Assembly: GCA_001770235.1 (NCBI GenBank)
Contig: MEQN01000018.1
Coordinates: 137 to 5,986 of the forward strand
Length of the DNA stretch: 5,850 bases
Origin: Betaproteobacteria bacterium RBG_16_58_11
GTDB taxonomy: Bacteria; Pseudomonadota; Gammaproteobacteria; Burkholderiales; Thiobacteraceae
Reading direction: 5' to 3'
In this document: in pieces, positions 1 to 5,850 of the stretch
Position numbering within the stretch: position 1 is the stretch's first letter
How the letters are laid out: each line of letters begins with the position of its first letter
Position numbers and translations under genes: made by a program
The notes under the pieces: model-generated
Seen by the model: the letters and a program-made list of their open reading frames with translations, nothing else
Databases searched by the model: none
What the model was told of the DNA's origin: nothing

Positions 1-1707
1 GGACGCGTGCGCGTGTTGCGCTATCCGCAGCCGTTCAACTTTGCCGCGATGAATAATCTGGGCGCACAGGCCGCGCGCGGCGAGTACCTGCTGTTTCTCA
101 ACAACGACATTCACATCGTGCAAGACGAATGGCTCAGCCGCATGATGAGCTATGCCCAGCGCGCCGATGTGGGCGCGGTCGGCGCGCGGCTGATTTTCCC
201 CGAGACCGCCAAGCTGCAACACGCGGGCATGATTCTCGGCCTGGCCGAGGTGGCGGATCACCCTTACTTCAAGCAGCTCGGCATCGATACGCCGGGTTAT
301 ATGGGGCGCACCCATGCCGATCAAAATTTCTCCGCCGTGACCGGCGCGTGTTTGCTCACGCGCAAATCGGTATTCCAAGAAGCAAGCGGCATGGATGCGG
401 AGCATTTTCAATATTTGTACGGCGACGTCGATCTGTGTCTGAAGATCGGTCAGCTTGGCTACAAGGTGGTGTGGACGCCGTATGCGACCCTGGTGCACCA
501 CAATGCCGCCACGCGCCAGCGCGAGGAGGTGGATGTCGTGAAAAAAGCGCGTTTCCACGAACAAGCGGTGAAGGAAACCGACGCCATTTATGACCGCTGG
601 CTGCCGAAGCTGGCCAACGATCCGGCGTATAACCGGCACTTGTCCTTGCTCCAAACCGACTACCAGGTCGAAGCCAGCGTGGTGATCGACTGGGATACCA
701 ACTTTCATGACCGGCCGCGCATCCTGGGCGTGCCCTTGGTCGGCGGCAGCGGCGAATACCGGCTGAATGCGCCGTTCCGCGCCTTGGGCCAAGCCGGCCG
801 CGCCAAATGCGATGTGGTGGAAACGCCGAAATACACCGAGATTCGCGTGCTGTCGCTGCCGGAACTGGCGCGCGCCGATCCGGATACGCTGATGGTGCAT
901 GCCGCGATCTCGGACGTGCAGTTGGCGATGCTGGAGCGGTACAAGCGCCACCATCGCTCCCTGCGCGTGTTCGCGATGGATGATCTGATCACCAACGTGC
1001 CGGAGAGCAACCCGTACTATAAATTGGTGTTCCGCGACGCCAAGGCGCGGCTGCGCCGGGCGCTCACCGCGTGCGATCGCGCCGTGGTCTCGACCCAGCC
1101 CCTGGTCGATATGTGCCATGGCCTGAGCGACGATATCCGCCTGATTCCCAACATGCTGGAAAAAGCGCGCTGGGGCGGCTTGCCATCGGCGCGGCGCAGT
1201 GGCCCCAAGCCGCGCGTGGGCTGGGCCGGCGCGCAGCAGCATCACGGCGATCTGGCCTTGATCGTGGATTTGGTTAAAGAAACAGCGCAGGAAGTCGATT
1301 GGATATTCTTCGGCATGTGCCTGGAAGAGCTCAAGCCCTACGTCAAGGAAGAGCACGCATTCGTGGTGGATTTCGCCGATTACCCCAAAAAACTGGCGAG
1401 CTTGAATCTCGATATCGCCGTGGCGCCGTTGGAGCAGCATCCCTTCAACGAAGCCAAGAGCAATCTGCGCCTATTGGAATACGGCGCGCTCGGCCTGACG
1501 GTGATTTGCTCCGATATTTACCCCTACCAGAACGCACCGGTGAAACGTGTTTCGGATGATTCGCAGGCCTGGATTACCGCGCTGCGCGACCGCATCCACG
1601 ATCTGGACGCAGCCGAGATGGAAGGCGACTGCCTGCGCAATTGGGTGCGCGGCAATTTCATGCTGGAAGACCACTTGGATGAGTGGTTTTCGGCGCTGAC
1701 GCGATAG
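1..1707 (+). CDS. Two-domain glycosyltransferase (GT2 fused to GT-B-like domain), 5'-truncated by window edge
   Basis: The reading frame is open from base 1 and ends at TAG 1705-1707, so the true start lies upstream; the GTG at 7 is not a credible start because it falls inside the GT2 fold. The first ~190 codons are the rear of a family 2 glycosyltransferase. A conserved segment FNFAAMNN is followed by LLFLNNDI, whose Asp (106-108) is the expected metal/nucleotide-sugar DXD-type residue. Then come GDVDLCLK (421-444), typical of rhamnosyltransferase-like GT2 enzymes, and LVHH (490-501). From about 715 a second domain begins (RILGVPLVGGSGEYR) that reads as GT-B fold: VGWAGAQQHHGD near 1217-1252, then FNEAKSNLRLLEYGALG near 1444-1488, where two Glu nine residues apart recall the donor-site Glu pair of GT4-type enzymes. 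It probably transfers two sugars in glycan assembly at the cytoplasmic side; no membrane segment is visible. Donor and acceptor are unknown. The fold calls are firm, substrate calls are not possible. Confidence 0.93.
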   Translation, partial: GRVRVLRYPQPFNFAAMNNLGAQAARGEYLLFLNNDIHIVQDEWLSRMMSYAQRADVGAVGARLIFPETAKLQHAGMILGLAEVADHPYFKQLGIDTPGYMGRTHADQNFSAVTGACLLTRKSVFQEASGMDAEHFQYLYGDVDLCLKIGQLGYKVVWTPYATLVHHNAATRQREEVDVVKKARFHEQAVKETDAIYDRWLPKLANDPAYNRHLSLLQTDYQVEASVVIDWDTNFHDRPRILGVPLVGGSGEYRLNAPFRALGQAGRAKCDVVETPKYTEIRVLSLPELARADPDTLMVHAAISDVQLAMLERYKRHHRSLRVFAMDDLITNVPESNPYYKLVFRDAKARLRRALTACDRAVVSTQPLVDMCHGLSDDIRLIPNMLEKARWGGLPSARRSGPKPRVGWAGAQQHHGDLALIVDLVKETAQEVDWIFFGMCLEELKPYVKEEHAFVVDFADYPKKLASLNLDIAVAPLEQHPFNEAKSNLRLLEYGALGLTVICSDIYPYQNAPVKRVSDDSQAWITALRDRIHDLDAAEMEGDCLRNWVRGNFMLEDHLDEWFSALTR

Positions 1708-1750
1708 CAGGCTAATGAAAATGACTGCAATCCTGGAAAAAATAATTAAC

Positions 1751-1777
1751 CACGGGGAACACGGGGAACACGGGGAA
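1751..1777 (+). repeat. Three perfect 9-bp tandem units CACGGGGAA
   Basis: The unit CACGGGGAA occurs three times without a mismatch, forming the outer part of the left arm of the inverted repeat. Read in one frame it gives the low-complexity peptide NHGEHGEHGE, a pattern I recognise from over-annotated small ORFs in bacterial genomes. Confidence 0.9.
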
Positions 1778-1794
1778 ATGAGGCTCGCAGGGAT

Positions 1795-1810
1795 GGGCGG
1801 CTTGCCGCCC
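1795..1810. repeat. Perfect 7-bp hairpin inside the left arm
   Basis: GGGCGGC, TT, GCCGCCC is a perfect inverted repeat with a two-base centre. The corresponding place in the right arm (1901-1914) lacks two bases, which breaks this symmetry and leaves only a 4-bp stem there. It is not followed by a T-run, so an intrinsic terminator is not supported. Confidence 0.7.
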
Positions 1811-1931
1811 AACTCGCAAAATTCAATAAATTTCGTGATTGAACCAATGCACCCAGAGAGTGAAAGAATTCAAGCGCAACAATCTTTAGCTTGGCGAGTT
1901 GGGCGGCAAGCCCCATCCCTGCCTACCCCAT

Positions 1932-1958
1932 TTCCCCGTGAACCCCGTGTTCCCCGTG
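1932..1958 (-). repeat. Three 9-bp tandem units in the right arm of the element
   Basis: On the minus strand this reads CACGGGGAA, CACGGGGTT, CACGGGGAA: the mirror of the left-arm array, with the middle unit changed at its last two bases. Same unit number and phase as the left arm. Confidence 0.88.
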
Positions 1959-1996
1959 GTTCAAAAGCCGTTTTTTGGGTAAACCCTTAGCCCGCC

Positions 1997-4900
1997 ATGC
2001 CGCTCCGCCTCCCGCTCCCGCCCCAAACCGATGCGCCCCCCGCGGCCGCGCCGCACGCCTTGCTGGCGGAGGCCACCGGCCGCCATCTGCTTGGCGATTT
2101 GAGCGGCGCCGAAGGGGTTTATCTCACCATTCTCGGCGAGTGCGCGGAAGATACCGATGCCTTGTTTCTGCTCGGTACCTTGTATTTGCAGGCCGGGTCA
2201 TGGGACCAAGCGCTCGCGCGCTTCGGCCGCTTGGTCACCTTGCAGCCGAATCATGTGGAAGGCTATTTCCACATGGGATTCGCGTATCAGGAAAAGGGTC
2301 TGCCAAAGGAAGCCGAGCAGTGCTATCAAGCGGCGCTGTTGATCACGCCCCAATACGCATTGGCGCGTCTCAATCTGGCCAGCCTGTATCTGGCGCAAGA
2401 CCAGCCGGAGGCGGCGTTGGCGCAATATCAGGCCTTGGCCGAATTGGAGCCGGCGCAAGCGGCGCATCGCGTGCACTGCGGCCTGCTGTTGCAAAGGCTG
2501 GGCCAGCCGGCGGCGGCGGAGCAGGCCTTGCTGGCCGCGCTGGAGCTGGATGCCGAGCATAGCGGTGCGCTGCTCGCGCTGGCCGCGCTGTTGGTGCAGC
2601 AAAAGCGTTACGACGAAGCTGAATTGCATTACTTGCGCGTGATGTCGCTCGCCCCGGATCTGCCCGAGGCGGTGCATGGCTTGGGCAATCTGCGCTTGAA
2701 GCAATATCGCTATGCCGATGCCGAGGCGCTGCTGTCGCGCGCGGTGACGCTGCAAGCGGAGCAGCCCGAGTTGTTGAGCGATCTGAGCGTGGCCTTGCGC
2801 AAGCTTGCGCGCCTCAACGAGGCGGAAACCTGCTTGCGCCAGGCGCTGGCGCAAAACCCCGAGCATGCCGATGCGCATTTCAATCTCGGCATCGTGCTGC
2901 TGCAGCAGGGCCGGTTCGAGGAGGGGTGGAACGAATTCGAGTGGCGTTTTCGCATCCAGGGGCGCGCGCCGATTTTTCACGACCAGCCGTTGTGGGATGG
3001 CGCGCCGCTGGCCGGCAAAACCATCCTGGTTCAAGCTGAACAAGGTTTCGGCGACACCTTCCAATTTTTACGCTATCTGCCGCTGCTGAAGGCGCAAGGC
3101 GCGCGCGTGATGTTCGAGTGCCAAGCGGGATTGAAGCGGCTGTTGAAGCAATGCGCTTACATCGATTATGTGTTCGAGCGCACCCCCAGCCTCGCGACGC
3201 CCGCAGACTATGACGTGTATGCCCCCCTGATGAGCCTGCCGCGGCTGTTCGGCGCGGATATAGTCCCGCCGCCGGATGCCTATCTCAAGCCGGAGCCGTG
3301 GACAGCGCAGCGCTGGCAAGCGCGCCTGGCAAGCGATTCGAATTTCAAAGTGGGGCTGGTCTGGAGCGGCAAGCCCACGAATGAAGACAACCCGAACCGC
3401 TTGTGTCCGCTGGCGCAGTTTGCAATGCTGGCCGAGGTGCCGGGCGTATCGCTCTACAGCTTGCAGAAAGGCGCGGCGGCGGACGAATTCGCCTCCCAGC
3501 CGTGGGCCGATCCGCTCAAGGATTTGCAGTACGAGATTGATGATTTCGCCGACACGGCGGCGGCGATTTGCGCATTGGATTTGGTGATCACGGTGGATAC
3601 CTCGGTGGCGCATCTGGCCGGCGCCTTGGGCCGGCCGGTGTGGGTGCTGCTGGCTTACTCGCCCGATTGGCGCTGGCTGATGCAGCGCGATGACAGCCCG
3701 TGGTATCCGGGCATGCGCTTGTTCCGGCAGCAGGCGCTGGGCGTTTGGGGCGCGCCGATGGAACGCGCGGCGGCGGCATTGCGGCCCTGCGCGGCAAAAC
3801 CGCGCGGCGTGCAGAGCGCGGCGGAATTGGCCGCGCTGGCTTATCCGCCGCTGGTATTGGTGTCGCTGCACCGGGCGCGCAAGGCGCGCCGCAGGGGGGA
3901 TGCAGGTCTGGCGCGGCATGATCTGGAAGCGGTGCTGCAAAGCTTGCACAACCACGCGGAAGCGAATTGCCTGCTGGGCGCGCTGTTGCTGGAACAAGGC
4001 GAGGAAGCCGCCGCGCAAGCGCCGCTCGCCCTGGCGCAAATGACTTGGCCGGAGCATCCGCCTTTGCTCAGGTTGCTGGGCTTGACCGCGCAGGCGCTCG
4101 GCGACGATGCCAATGCCACGCGTTTTTTGGAACGCGCGCTCGCCCTGGGCAACGAAGAGTGCGAGACTTGGCATGCCTTCGGCGAGAGCTGTCAGCGCCT
4201 GGGCTTATGGGCGGAGGCGATGCGCGCCTGCCGCAAGGCGCTCGATTGGCGCCCGGACTGGGCCGAACTGGCGGACGAGCTGGGCACGCTGCTGCAAGGC
4301 ATGGGCGAAGTGGAGAAAGCGATCGCGTGTTACCAGCGCGCGCTGCGCGCCAAGCCAGATATGTTCCAGGCGCATTTTCACTTGGGCAATGCGCTGTTTG
4401 GCGCCGGCCGCGTCGCGGAGGCTGAAGCCGTGCTGCTGCGCGCGGTGGCGCTGAAACCGGAGCATGCGCCGGTGCGCAACAATCTCGGCGTGGTGTTGAA
4501 ATCGCGCGACCGCCTGGAAGAAGCGGAATCGCATTTGCTGGAAGCGGTGCGCCTCGATCCCGGCTACAGCGAAGCCCACAACAATCTGGGCAATGTGCTG
4601 GCGCGGCAGGACAAGCTGGAAGCGGCCGAGCGCGCGTTTCGCCAAGCGCTGGCGAGCGACCCGACCAACGCCCAAGCCTATAACAATCTGGGCATCACCC
4701 TGCAAGCCACGGGTGCGCTGGATACAGCGCTGCAATGCTATGACACGGCGGTGATGCTGCGTCCGAAATTCGCCGAAGCGCATTGGAACCGCGCGCTGGC
4801 GCTGCTGCTGCACGATGAATATGAAGAAGGCTGGCGCGAATATGAATGGGGTTTCGAGGCCGGCACGCGCCAGCGCCTGGCCTTGGGCTCACCGCTTTGG

Positions 4901-5710
4901 CCGGGCTCGGCCGAGCCGCACAAGACGCTGCTGGTGCATACCGAGCAGGGCTTCGGCGACACGCTGCAATTCATGCGCTTGCTGCCGCTCGCCAGGCAGC
5001 GCGTGGGGCGTTTGGTGGTGTGCTGCCAAGCGCCGCTGGCGCCGCTGCTGGAGGATGCCCGCGATTTGCTCGGGGTGGATGCGGTGGTATCCGAGGAGGC
5101 GCCATTGCCGGCGCATGATTTTCACTGCGCCTTGATGAGCTTGCCGCAGTTGCTGGGCGCGGGGCGCGAACAGTTGCACATGAAGACGCCGTACTTGCGT
5201 ACCGACCCCGCGCGTGTGGCGCGGTTTGCAGCCCTGACCGGCGACGCGGGCCTGAAAGCCGGCCTGGTCTGGGCCGGGCTGCCCACGCATCAAAACGACC
5301 GCCGCCGCTCCTGCGGCATTACGCCATTCAAGCGCTTGCTGGATATTCCCGGCGTGCATTTTTTCAGCCTGCAAAAAGGTCCGGCGGAAGTCGAGCTGGA
5401 AGAAGTCGGCGGCTTGGTGCATCACCTCGCGCCGCGCTTGGCCGATTTCGCCGACACGGCGGCGGCGCTGTCACAACTCGATTTGCTGATCACGGTGGAT
5501 ACCGCGGTCGCGCATCTGGCCGGCGCCTTGGGCAAGCCGGTATGGCTGCTGCTGCCGTTCGCGCCGGATTGGCGCTGGGGCGCTCATCGCGCAACGACGC
5601 CGTGGTATCCGGGCATGCGCCTGTTCCGCCAGCCCCGGCGCGGCCAGTGGGGGCCGGTGCTGGATCAGGTAAAAGCCGAGTTGATGGATCTGGCCCGCGT
5701 GCGGCGCTGA
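1997..5710 (+). CDS. Double-module TPR / GT9-like glycosyltransferase (TPR-GT-TPR-GT), 1237 aa
   Basis: The protein is two copies of one unit. Residues ~19-318 form about nine 34-residue TPR repeats, and ~331-598 a GT-B domain of the heptosyltransferase-like (GT9-like) type. Residues ~619-953 form about ten more TPRs, with canonical NNLG helices at ~840-905, and ~966-1232 a second GT domain. Each GT domain has EQGFGDT (Asp353, Asp988), matching the N-lobe glycine/Asp motif of WaaC-type enzymes. Each also has a GLVW strand, SLQKG, DFADTAAA, ITVDT[SA]VAHLAGALG (Asp534/His539; Asp1168/His1173) and PWYPGMRLFRQ. TPR arrays in such enzymes usually bind a protein acceptor or partner. No signal peptide or membrane segment is seen, so a cytoplasmic site is likely. 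ATG 1997 is the first start after the in-frame TAG at 1988-1990; no good Shine-Dalgarno precedes it. Single TPR-GT proteins are common in proteobacteria; the doubled form is less usual. The catalytic domain is not the GT41/OGT type. Sugar and acceptor are unknown. Confidence 0.95.
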   Translation: MPLRLPLPPQTDAPPAAAPHALLAEATGRHLLGDLSGAEGVYLTILGECAEDTDALFLLGTLYLQAGSWDQALARFGRLVTLQPNHVEGYFHMGFAYQEKGLPKEAEQCYQAALLITPQYALARLNLASLYLAQDQPEAALAQYQALAELEPAQAAHRVHCGLLLQRLGQPAAAEQALLAALELDAEHSGALLALAALLVQQKRYDEAELHYLRVMSLAPDLPEAVHGLGNLRLKQYRYADAEALLSRAVTLQAEQPELLSDLSVALRKLARLNEAETCLRQALAQNPEHADAHFNLGIVLLQQGRFEEGWNEFEWRFRIQGRAPIFHDQPLWDGAPLAGKTILVQAEQGFGDTFQFLRYLPLLKAQGARVMFECQAGLKRLLKQCAYIDYVFERTPSLATPADYDVYAPLMSLPRLFGADIVPPPDAYLKPEPWTAQRWQARLASDSNFKVGLVWSGKPTNEDNPNRLCPLAQFAMLAEVPGVSLYSLQKGAAADEFASQPWADPLKDLQYEIDDFADTAAAICALDLVITVDTSVAHLAGALGRPVWVLLAYSPDWRWLMQRDDSPWYPGMRLFRQQALGVWGAPMERAAAALRPCAAKPRGVQSAAELAALAYPPLVLVSLHRARKARRRGDAGLARHDLEAVLQSLHNHAEANCLLGALLLEQGEEAAAQAPLALAQMTWPEHPPLLRLLGLTAQALGDDANATRFLERALALGNEECETWHAFGESCQRLGLWAEAMRACRKALDWRPDWAELADELGTLLQGMGEVEKAIACYQRALRAKPDMFQAHFHLGNALFGAGRVAEAEAVLLRAVALKPEHAPVRNNLGVVLKSRDRLEEAESHLLEAVRLDPGYSEAHNNLGNVLARQDKLEAAERAFRQALASDPTNAQAYNNLGITLQATGALDTALQCYDTAVMLRPKFAEAHWNRALALLLHDEYEEGWREYEWGFEAGTRQRLALGSPLWPGSAEPHKTLLVHTEQGFGDTLQFMRLLPLARQRVGRLVVCCQAPLAPLLEDARDLLGVDAVVSEEAPLPAHDFHCALMSLPQLLGAGREQLHMKTPYLRTDPARVARFAALTGDAGLKAGLVWAGLPTHQNDRRRSCGITPFKRLLDIPGVHFFSLQKGPAEVELEEVGGLVHHLAPRLADFADTAAALSQLDLLITVDTAVAHLAGALGKPVWLLLPFAPDWRWGAHRATTPWYPGMRLFRQPRRGQWGPVLDQVKAELMDLARVRR
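3542..3730 (+). repeat. Copy 1 of conserved GT C-lobe tract (internal duplication)
   Basis: This 189-bp stretch encodes residues 516-578, from DFADTAAA to MRLFRQ. It aligns without gaps to 5444-5632; by hand I count 36 mismatches, about 81% identity. Most identical residues use identical codons, unlike the rest of the two GT domains. Confidence 0.85.
5444..5632 (+). repeat. Copy 2 of conserved GT C-lobe tract (internal duplication)
   Basis: This is the partner of 3542-3730. It includes a 24-nt identical run encoding DFADTAAA and a 23-nt identical run encoding the end of VAHLAGALG. It is the donor-binding lobe of the second GT module. Confidence 0.85.
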
Positions 5711-5723
5711 GGTTTAGCCTTGC

Positions 5724-5748
5724 GTTGGGCTTCCTGCGTCAGCCCAAC
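5724..5748. repeat. Hairpin repeat after the TPR-GT gene
   Basis: GTTGGGCT (5724-5731) and AGCCCAAC (5741-5748) form a perfect 8-bp stem with a 9-nt loop, starting 14 bp after the stop codon. The sequence with its flank, ending CCCAACCTAC, resembles a dispersed intergenic repeat (GTAGGTTGGG...CCCAAC type) I know from many beta- and gammaproteobacteria. No T-run follows, so a rho-independent terminator is possible but not well supported. Confidence 0.65.
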
Positions 5749-5809
5749 CTACACGTGCTGCTTTTCATAAATTCATGACGTACCAACATGCTCACAAAAT
5801 CCCTCCCAG

Positions 5810-5830
5810 CCTCCCTTTGTTAAAGGGAGG
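5810..5830. repeat. Second hairpin repeat, CCTCCCTTT / AAAGGGAGG
   Basis: A perfect 9-bp stem (5810-5818 with 5822-5830) closes over the loop GTT. A preceding CCCTCCC (5801-5807) offers a competing partner for the GGGAGGGG strand. It resembles the dispersed 'TCCCTCCC...AAAGGGAGGG' intergenic repeats of proteobacteria. No T-run follows on the + strand; read on the minus strand the stem is followed by GCTGGGAGGGATTTTG, whose short T-stretch is weak terminator evidence for a gene beyond the window. Confidence 0.65.
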
Positions 5831-5850
5831 GGCCCGCTCTAAGCAGTGTC

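Larger units (their letters stand above)
1748..1961. repeat. Long imperfect inverted repeat, MITE-like intergenic element
   Basis: The left arm (1748-1817) and the reverse complement of the right arm (1894-1961) align over nearly their whole length. By hand I count about six mismatches and one 2-nt gap. Both arms begin with AACCACGGGGAACACGGGG, contain GCAGGGATGG, and end with GGCTTGCCGCCCAACTCGC. They enclose an AT-richer centre of 76 nt (1818-1893). The element fills most of the spacer between two co-directional glycosyltransferase genes, and transcribed through it could fold into a stem of about 68 bp. No transposase gene and no clear target-site duplication are visible, so a non-autonomous mobile element is inference; a structural intergenic repeat is the alternative. 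A 91-codon open frame across it (1715-1990) is judged spurious. Confidence 0.8.
5711..5850. other. Non-coding 3' flank
   Basis: No credible gene starts or ends here on either strand. Apart from the two hairpins it contains a more AT-rich linker (about 5761-5800) in which I see no convincing promoter or operator. Confidence 0.6.

Noticed and set aside
1839..1867. Possible promoter in the AT-richer centre of the element (TTGAAC as -35)
   Set aside because: No acceptable -10 hexamer lies at a 16-18 bp spacing, so a promoter call is not supported.
1735..1975. Target-site duplication flanking the inverted repeat
   Set aside because: The flanks (GGAAAAAATAATT on the left, CAAAAGCCG on the right) share only short A-runs, which is not enough for a duplication.
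1715..1990. 91-codon open frame between the two main genes (MKMTAILEKIINHGEHGEHGE...)
   Set aside because: It is made almost entirely of the inverted repeat and its tandem 9-mers, with no recognisable domain and no Shine-Dalgarno; it is a repeat-derived artefact.
1975..2562. 195-codon + strand frame overlapping the start of the TPR-GT gene
   Set aside because: Its Arg/Gly/Ala-rich low-complexity protein has no domain, while the overlapping frame gives clear TPR repeats.
2053..4855. Repeated similar segments that could suggest DNA tandem repeats or CRISPR
   Set aside because: They are the 34-residue TPR periodicity of the protein; there are no constant repeats with unique spacers.
2198..5425. 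Four long open frames on the minus strand (2198-3064, 3068-4174, 4205-4813, 4889-5425)
   Set aside because: All lie in one reverse frame opposite the TPR-GT gene, are rich in Arg/Gln/Ala/Leu and show no domain; they follow from GC-rich codon bias on the coding strand.
1997..5710. Identification as an O-GlcNAc transferase (GT41, OGT/SPINDLY)
   Set aside because: The TPR-plus-GT layout is similar, but the catalytic motifs (GFGDT, TVDT-VAHLAGALG, PWYPGMRLFRQ) fit the GT9-like group of TPR proteins, and I do not see GT41 hallmarks.
5765..5778. Near-palindrome TCATAAATTCATGA as an operator
   Set aside because: It is short and imperfect, with no adjacent promoter or gene start to regulate.

Overview
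The window looks like a piece of a GC-rich bacterial chromosome. The strong G/C third-position bias, the short intergenic hairpin repeats and the protein families suggest a proteobacterium, perhaps beta or gamma; this is inference and the genus cannot be read from the sequence. Everything coding lies on the + strand and concerns glycosylation.

Layout. (1) Positions 1-1707 hold the 3' part of a large glycosyltransferase gene whose start lies outside the window. It encodes the end of a GT2 (GT-A fold) domain joined to a GT-B-like glycosyltransferase domain. (2) Positions 1708-1996 are a non-coding spacer. Most of it (1748-1961) is a long imperfect inverted repeat with arms of about 70 bp. Each arm carries three 9-bp units, and the whole resembles a MITE-like or other palindromic intergenic repeat. 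(3) Positions 1997-5710 hold a complete gene for a 1237-residue protein with a doubled architecture: TPR array, GT9-like (heptosyltransferase-like) domain, second TPR array, second GT9-like domain. (4) Positions 5711-5850 are non-coding and hold two unrelated hairpin repeats.

How they fit together. Without the palindromic element the two genes would be only about 75 bp apart, so they probably formed a simple co-directional unit. Together they encode at least four glycosyltransferase modules in two polypeptides, as in a locus that builds a surface glycan or glycosylates a protein such as a flagellin or adhesin. Acceptor and sugar donors cannot be deduced here.

Most interesting are the internal duplication of the TPR-GT9 unit and the uneven divergence of its halves. 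The C-terminal lobes of the two GT domains keep the same codons far more often than the N-terminal lobes, which suggests local gene conversion. Module 1 also departs from the family pattern in a conserved loop that module 2 keeps. I found no RNA gene, CRISPR array or clear promoter.
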